From Vulcanimicrobiota bacterium (lineage in GTDB: Bacteria; Vulcanimicrobiota; Vulcanimicrobiia; Vulcanimicrobiales; Vulcanimicrobiaceae): a DNA stretch of 25,524 bases. Below are positions 21,544 to 25,524 of this stretch, in pieces. Each line of letters begins with the position of its first letter. Position 1 is the first letter of the stretch. The notes below the pieces were generated by a model, which made no database searches, was not told the origin of the DNA, and saw nothing but the letters and a program-made list of their open reading frames with translations. Location of the stretch: the NCBI GenBank assembly GCA_003133185.1, contig PKWF01000275.1, forward strand, positions 1-25,524, written 5' to 3'. Position numbers and translations under genes: made by a program.

Positions 21544-22935
21544 TTATAGCGCCTTGACCGCCGCCGTCAATGCATCGACTGAGGCCTTGGCGTCGCCGAA
21601 GAGCATCGAGGTGTTGGGAAGCTCGTAGAGCGGGTTCTCGATTCCGGCGAAGCCGGAACGCATGGAGCGCTTGAGCACGACGACGTTATTGGCCTTATCG
21701 ACGTCGAGAATCGGCATGCCGTAGATCGGAGAGCTCGTGACGGATCGCGCCGCGGGATTGGTTACGTCGTTGGCGCCGATGACCAGTGCGACGTCGGCGG
21801 TGGGAAACTCCGAGTTGACGTCTTCCATATCGAGCAGCTGATTGTACGGCACGTTGGCCTCTGCCAACAGGACGTTCATATGTCCCGGCATCCGCCCCGC
21901 GACCGGATGAATCGCGTAGAGAACCTTGACGCCGCGTTTCTCGAGCTGATCGGCAAGCGCTTTGACACTGTGCTGCGCTTGTGCGACCGCCATCCCGTAT
22001 CCCGGCACGAAGATTACTTTGGAAGCGTAGGCGAGCATGACCGCGACATCGTCGGCGCTCGTCGCTCGGATTTGCTGCGGGCCGCCGCTGCCGGCGGCGG
22101 GCTCCGTCCCCCCGGCCGAGCCGAACGCACCGAAAAGCACGTTGGTCAGGGGCCGGTTCATCGCGCGGCTCATCGCGACCGTCAAGATCGTGCCGCTCGC
22201 GCCGACGAGCGCGCCGCAAATGATCAGGAGCGTCGAATTGATTTCGAAACCTGTGATCGCGACGGCGACGCCGGTGAAGGAGTTGAGCAGCGAGATGACC
22301 ACCGGCATATCGGCGCCGCCGATCGGCAAGGTGAAGAGCACGCCGAGCACCAGGGCTGCGAGCAGAAGCATCGGATAGGCCCACTCGGGCAGCGTTCCTA
22401 GCGTTGCCACGAACCAGGCTCCCAGGCATAGGATCGCGAGCAGGACGATGCTGTTCACGACTTGCTGCCCTGGATAGGTGATGGGACGGCCCGTCATGAC
22501 TTCCTGCAGCTTGAGAAACGCGATAATCGAACCGGCGAAGCTGATCGCGCCGATGATTGCGGAGAGCACGAGCGACACGGCAACGATCGCATCCAAGTTT
22601 GCGACCGGAGCCGCGGTAAAGTATTTCACCGTCGAAATTAGCGCCGCGGCGCCGCCGCCGGCGCCGTTGTAGAGCGCGACCATCTGCGGCATCGCGGTCA
22701 TTCTTACTTTGATCGCGGCGTAAATTCCGACCAATCCGCCGATCGCAATGCCGACGGCCACCGAGGGCCAGCCGGCGCCTCCGGTTTGAATGATAATGCC
22801 GACGAGCGCGATCGCCATTCCGCCCATCGCGAGCCGATTGCCGCGCCGCGCCGTTGCCGGTGAGTTTAGTTCGTGTAGACCGTAGATGAAGAGCGCGATG
22901 GCAACGAGATCGGCGTAGTCGACGGCAACGTTCAT
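21544..22935 (-). CDS. pntB: NAD(P) transhydrogenase beta subunit
   Basis: The protein has 463 residues, the family's normal length. The N-terminal half contains eight or nine membrane helices (domain II part), for example IALVGIIIQTGGAGWPSVAV and VVNSIVLLAILCLGAWFVA. The C-terminal third is the NADP(H)-binding domain III, with GYGMAVAQAQHSVKALAD, HPVAGRMPGHMNVLLAEA, YNQLLDMEDVN, VIGANDVTNPAARS, GMPILDVDKANNVVVLKRSM and GFAGIENPLY. With PntA1 and PntA2 it forms the inner-membrane proton-translocating transhydrogenase that uses the proton gradient to reduce NADP+ with NADH. Its ATG overlaps the pntA2 stop (ATGA), with GGGTGAC just upstream. Confidence 0.97.
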   Translation of the reverse strand: MNVAVDYADLVAIALFIYGLHELNSPATARRGNRLAMGGMAIALVGIIIQTGGAGWPSVAVGIAIGGLVGIYAAIKVRMTAMPQMVALYNGAGGGAAALISTVKYFTAAPVANLDAIVAVSLVLSAIIGAISFAGSIIAFLKLQEVMTGRPITYPGQQVVNSIVLLAILCLGAWFVATLGTLPEWAYPMLLLAALVLGVLFTLPIGGADMPVVISLLNSFTGVAVAITGFEINSTLLIICGALVGASGTILTVAMSRAMNRPLTNVLFGAFGSAGGTEPAAGSGGPQQIRATSADDVAVMLAYASKVIFVPGYGMAVAQAQHSVKALADQLEKRGVKVLYAIHPVAGRMPGHMNVLLAEANVPYNQLLDMEDVNSEFPTADVALVIGANDVTNPAARSVTSSPIYGMPILDVDKANNVVVLKRSMRSGFAGIENPLYELPNTSMLFGDAKASVDALTAAVKAL

Positions 22936-23243
22936 TTACCGTCACCCTTGCGCCGGAACATTTGCAGCATTCGCTCGGTTACCGCGAAGCCGCCGAAGAC
23001 GTTGATCGCTCCGAGTGTTACCGCCGCAACCGAAAGCGTCGTGAGCAGTGGACCGTGCGTTACGCCGGCCAGCGCGGCAACGATCACGATCGCTCCGGCG
23101 AGTACGATTCCGTGGATCGCGTTGGTGGCCGACATCAAAGGCGTGTGCAGCGTCGTCGGCACCTTGGAGATCACTTCGAATCCCACGAAGACCGCGAGCA
23201 GAAGCACGGTAAGAGGGCCGACGAGACTAGCGAGTTCGTTCAG
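22932..23243 (-). CDS. pntAB: NAD(P) transhydrogenase alpha subunit, membrane part (PntA2)
   Basis: The protein has 103 residues if started at CTG 23243. It has three hydrophobic segments and the family signature SKVPTTLHTPLMSATNAIHG, then GAINVFGGFAVTERMLQMF. It is the membrane domain of the split alpha subunit and helps form the proton channel with PntB. A GTG at 23207 would drop 12 residues, including part of the first helix. CTG is preferred for three reasons: AGGAGG (23255-23250) lies exactly 6 nt before it, it overlaps the pntA1 stop as CTGA, and the resulting N-terminus NELASLVGPLTVLLLAVF starts where relatives do. Use of CTG as a start is rare, so this needs protein-level proof. It is in an operon with pntA1 and pntB. 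Confidence 0.9.
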   Translation of the reverse strand: MNELASLVGPLTVLLLAVFVGFEVISKVPTTLHTPLMSATNAIHGIVLAGAIVIVAALAGVTHGPLLTTLSVAAVTLGAINVFGGFAVTERMLQMFRRKGDGK

Positions 23244-24358
23244 GATTGGCCTCCTAGCAAGACGCTGCCGTCGCGCGCGATGACCGCGCCTTTGGCAACG
23301 TCATCGTTCATGTCGATCTCCAAGGCGCCGTCTTTGATCCACGGCGAGAGGAGGGCGTAGACGTTGCGCGAGTAGAGCCGGCTCGCGTCGGCCGGCATCG
23401 TGCTCGGCAAGTTCGTCGTACCGACGATCGTGACGCCGTTGGGCGTCGTCACGATTTGATCGGCGACGGTCAGTTCGCAGTTGCCGCCGGCCTCGGCGGC
23501 AATATCGACGATGACGCTTCCCGGTTTCATCGCGGCGACCGCCGCCGACGTGATAAGAACCGGCGCTTTGCGGCCCGGCACGAGCGCCGTCGTTATGACG
23601 ACGTCGTTGGCGCCGATCTGCTCGGCCATCCATTGGCGCTGGCGCTCCTGTTCTTGCGCGGAGAGCTCCTTGGCGTAACCACCGGCGGTCTGCGCGTCGA
23701 CCCCGAGATCGAACTCGAGAAAGTGTGCGCCGAGCGACATCACTTGTTCCTTGACGACGGCGCGCACGTCGTAGCCGCTCACAACTGCGCCAAGACGGCG
23801 CGCGGTCGCGATTGCTTGAAGTCCGGCGACGCCGGCCCCTAGCACCAGCACTGTTGCCGGCCGAATCGTTCCGGCGGCCGTCGTGAGCATCGGAAAGAAC
23901 TTCGGCAGCGTCGTGGCGGCGAGCAGCACGGCCTTATAACCGGCGATGTTGCTTTGGGAGGAGAGGGCGTCCATCGATTGCGCGCGCGTGATGCGCGGAA
24001 TCATCTCCATTGCCAGAGCGGTGAGTTTCGCGGCCGCGAGGCGCTGCGTAAACGCCGGATCGCCGAGCGGATTGAGAAAGCCCACGACGACGCTTCCTGC
24101 GCGCAGGTTCGCGAGCGCGTCGTCGCTCGGGCGGCCGATCGTAACCAGGACGTCCGCCGCTGCGGCCAAAGACCGCTCATCCTCCGCCAGGCTTGCTCCG
24201 GCCGCGACGTAGAGTTCGTCCGGAAATGCGGCGGCATCGCCGGCTCCGCGCTGCACGCTAACGCCCACACCCGATTTAGCGAATCGCGAGACCGTTTCGG
24301 GTACGAGCGCCACCCTACGCTCCTTTACCGCAGCCTGGCGAGGAACGGCAATAATCAT
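23240..24358 (-). CDS. pntAA: NAD(P) transhydrogenase alpha subunit, soluble NAD-binding part (PntA1)
   Basis: The protein has 372 residues from ATG 24358, where MIIAVPRQAAVKERRVALVP matches the family N-terminus; GAGAGGA lies shortly upstream. It carries the alanine dehydrogenase/PNT N-terminal and NAD-binding domains. Signatures are EMIPRITRAQSMDALSSQ, the Rossmann loop VLGAGVAGLQAIATARRLGA, the arginine-containing loop in LVPGRKAPVLI, and SVIVDIAAEAGGNCE. It is domain I, which binds NAD(H) on the cytoplasmic face and docks with PntA2/PntB. The alpha subunit is split into two genes, as in Rhodospirillum rubrum, rather than fused as in E. coli. The stop overlaps the proposed CTG start of pntA2. 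The hydrolase gene lies 57 nt upstream on the same strand. Confidence 0.97.
   Translation of the reverse strand: MIIAVPRQAAVKERRVALVPETVSRFAKSGVGVSVQRGAGDAAAFPDELYVAAGASLAEDERSLAAAADVLVTIGRPSDDALANLRAGSVVVGFLNPLGDPAFTQRLAAAKLTALAMEMIPRITRAQSMDALSSQSNIAGYKAVLLAATTLPKFFPMLTTAAGTIRPATVLVLGAGVAGLQAIATARRLGAVVSGYDVRAVVKEQVMSLGAHFLEFDLGVDAQTAGGYAKELSAQEQERQRQWMAEQIGANDVVITTALVPGRKAPVLITSAAVAAMKPGSVIVDIAAEAGGNCELTVADQIVTTPNGVTIVGTTNLPSTMPADASRLYSRNVYALLSPWIKDGALEIDMNDDVAKGAVIARDGSVLLGGQS
23250..23255 (-). promoter_or_regulatory. Strong Shine-Dalgarno that sets a CTG start for pntA2
   Basis: The minus strand reads AGGAGG within the last codons of pntA1, 6 nt before CTG 23243. From the GTG at 23207 it is more than 40 nt away, too far to act there. 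Confidence 0.75.
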
Positions 24359-24415
24359 TGGTCGGGTCCTCTCATACGGCCCCAACGCGACGGCGCCCTT
24401 CGCACGACGGCGCGA

Positions 24416-25264
24416 TTATGCGATGGTCACCGTGTTTTTGAGATGTCCGATCTTCTCGATCCAGACGTCGAGGAAGTCGCCGTTAGCTAGAAATTCGGGC
24501 GGATTTCGCGCGAAGCCCACTCCCTGCGGCGTACCCGTCGCAAGGACATCTCCGGGGAGCAGCGTCATTCCCTTCGAAAGTTCGGCGATCAGCTGCGCGA
24601 CCGGGAAGATCATCTCGCCCGTACTGCTGTTCTGCTTTTCCACGCCGTTGCGATGAAAGGCTATCGCGAGCGCTTGAGGGTCGCCCACTTCGTCGGGAGT
24701 GACGATCCATGGCCCGATCGGACAAGTCGAATCCAGACTCTTGCCCTTGAACCATTGGCCGTGCTCGCGTTGCAGGTCGCGGGCGGTAACGTCGTTGAGC
24801 GCGGTATACCCGAATACGACGTGGAGCGCCTCGGCCTCCGGAACGTCTTTACACTCGGCTCCGATGATAACGGCAAGCTCGGCTTCGAAATCGTACTCTT
24901 GCGAAACGCGTCCCTCCAACCGCAACTCGGCTCCGGGGGCCACGATGGCCGTGGGAGCCTTGGTGAAGAACGTCGGAACGCTGGGCAGCTTCAACTCGCG
25001 TCCGGCGGCTCGCGCGCCTTCTTTTGCGTGCTCGAGATAGTTGCGTCCAACGCAAAAAACGTTGCGGGACGGGCGAACCGGCGCATCCAGCGTAACGCTT
25101 CGCAGCTCAACGAGCTCGTCGGCGGTGTGCCAGGCCACGCGCTCGTGCGGTGCGAGCTCCAGGTAATCGCGAAGCGTCGGTGTGGCGATCGCTCGGATCA
25201 GGTCGCCCTCGAGAACGCCCGGACGAAACCGGCCGTCGCCCGACCGGTACGTCAGAAACTTCAA
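24416..25264 (-). CDS. Fumarylacetoacetate hydrolase (FAH) family protein
   Basis: The protein has 282 residues from TTG 25264. The FAH fold is clear: NVFCVGRNYLEHAKE, PTFFTKAPTAIVAPG, the metal ligands E127 and E129 in YDFEAELAVIIG and D158 in NDVTARDLQ, then WFKGKSLDSTCPIGPWIV and LLPGDVLATGTPQGVG. Relatives bind Mg2+ or Ca2+ and hydrolyse or decarboxylate acylpyruvate-type compounds (fumarylpyruvate, oxaloacetate, hydroxyhepta-dienedioate); which one is not inferable. The TTG overlaps the upstream gene's stop (TTGA), and the protein then begins KFLTYRSGDGRFRPGVLEG, the family's usual N-terminus. A longer reading to 25444 would add 60 arginine/proline-rich residues that are merely the upstream gene in another frame. 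No Shine-Dalgarno is seen, so translation likely depends on coupling. Confidence 0.9.
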   Translation of the reverse strand: MKFLTYRSGDGRFRPGVLEGDLIRAIATPTLRDYLELAPHERVAWHTADELVELRSVTLDAPVRPSRNVFCVGRNYLEHAKEGARAAGRELKLPSVPTFFTKAPTAIVAPGAELRLEGRVSQEYDFEAELAVIIGAECKDVPEAEALHVVFGYTALNDVTARDLQREHGQWFKGKSLDSTCPIGPWIVTPDEVGDPQALAIAFHRNGVEKQNSSTGEMIFPVAQLIAELSKGMTLLPGDVLATGTPQGVGFARNPPEFLANGDFLDVWIEKIGHLKNTVTIA

Positions 25265-25524
25265 GCCGGTGGCAGCGTGATTTGCGGGCTGGGCGGGCTC
25301 GGCTTGGGGCTCGGCGTAGCGCCGCGTATCTGGTTCAGAGAGGGCAGCTTCGCGTTCTGCTCTTCCTCTCGTTGGCGATCTTCGGCCGCTGTTTTTCTGG
25401 CTTGCTCGATCATGACGTTGGCAGCGCCTTCTTCGTCGCCCCAATTACCGCCGGCCGAGACCAGAGCGATGCTCCGCGTGACTCCGTGCGTCTTTGGATC
25501 GTAGTCGTACGAAACGCGGTAGAG
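25261..25524 (-). CDS. C-terminal part of an unrecognised protein (truncated by window)
   Basis: The frame is open from the right edge to a TGA at 25263-25261, giving 87 residues with no start in the window. It begins LYRVSYDYDPKTHGVTRSI, continues with GGNWGDEEGAANVMIEQARK and a charged helix (TAAEDRQREEEQNAKLPSL), and ends with a proline/serine-rich tail (TPSPKPSPPSPQITLPPA). The stop overlaps the TTG start of the hydrolase gene, and this frame, not the overlapping long one, shows coding-like composition. No family is recognised. The Pro-rich end suggests an exposed, flexible tail. Confidence 0.65.
   Translation of the reverse strand, partial: LYRVSYDYDPKTHGVTRSIALVSAGGNWGDEEGAANVMIEQARKTAAEDRQREEEQNAKLPSLNQIRGATPSPKPSPPSPQITLPPA

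Noticed and set aside
21695..22945. A 416-codon open frame overlapping pntB on the same strand
   Set aside because: Extremely Arg-rich out-of-frame translation of pntB, whose own frame is unmistakable.
25265..25444. Extension of the FAH-family hydrolase by 60 residues
   Set aside because: Arg- and Pro-rich, unlike any FAH N-terminus; it is the shadow of the neighbouring gene, which reads sensibly in another frame and stops at 25261.
1..25524. Search for tRNA, rRNA, CRISPR repeats, transposase genes, att-like repeats or phage genes
   Set aside because: None seen by eye. The repeats found are protein-level (TPR and propeller units) or short regulatory palindromes.

Overview
The window is GC-rich, densely packed and entirely chromosomal in character. 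I see no tRNA, rRNA, CRISPR array, transposase or phage gene. The mix points to a diderm, non-model soil-type bacterium: soluble winged-helix/TPR regulators, a TonB-dependent receptor with an N-terminal carboxypeptidase-regulatory domain, a PadR unit, retropepsin-like and S41 peptidases, and a three-subunit pnt operon. My best guess is Candidatus Eremiobacterota (WPS-2) or an Acidobacteria-like lineage. That is inference from gene content; no marker gene is present.

Layout. (1) 1-1290: 3' part of a family 5 peptide-type ABC substrate-binding protein. (2) 1321-3362, minus strand: a tight operon PadR regulator / one-TM small protein / winged-helix-TPR regulator, preceded by a good promoter (TTGACT-N17-TATGAT) with a perfect 19-bp palindrome over the predicted start site. 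(3) 3533-5175, plus: HD-domain protein and exported six-repeat beta-propeller, 5 nt apart. (4) 5191-5742, minus: a short regulator fusing a winged helix to a DUF1272 zinc ribbon, the most unusual protein here. (5) 5893-9957, minus: a 1354-aa TonB-dependent receptor with 24 cysteines, divergent from (6) 10282-14854, plus: an HTH/repeat regulator, an aspartyl protease-like protein, an S41 peptidase and a small exported protein, apparently one transcription unit. (7) 14865-15827, minus: an NAD-binding epimerase-like protein, divergent from (8) 16007-17203, a serine hydrolase. (9) 17285-18625, plus: a second winged-helix-TPR regulator, closely related to the one at 1321-2745. (10) 18635-21285, minus: a third winged-helix-TPR regulator translationally coupled to an exported eight-repeat PQQ-type propeller. 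(11) 21544-25524, minus: pntB, pntA2, pntA1, a fumarylacetoacetate hydrolase family enzyme, and the 3' end of an unrecognised gene.

The two main themes are regulation and envelope functions. Four ToxR/OmpR-type winged-helix proteins lie within 20 kb. None has a receiver domain, and at least three sit next to or in an operon with envelope genes. Translation coupling is common: TGATG overlaps at 3078 and 12963, ATGA overlaps at 19948 and 22935, and overlaps using non-standard starts, CTGA at 23243 and TTGA at 25264. Because of these, simple start calling would shorten pntA2 and misplace the start of the hydrolase.
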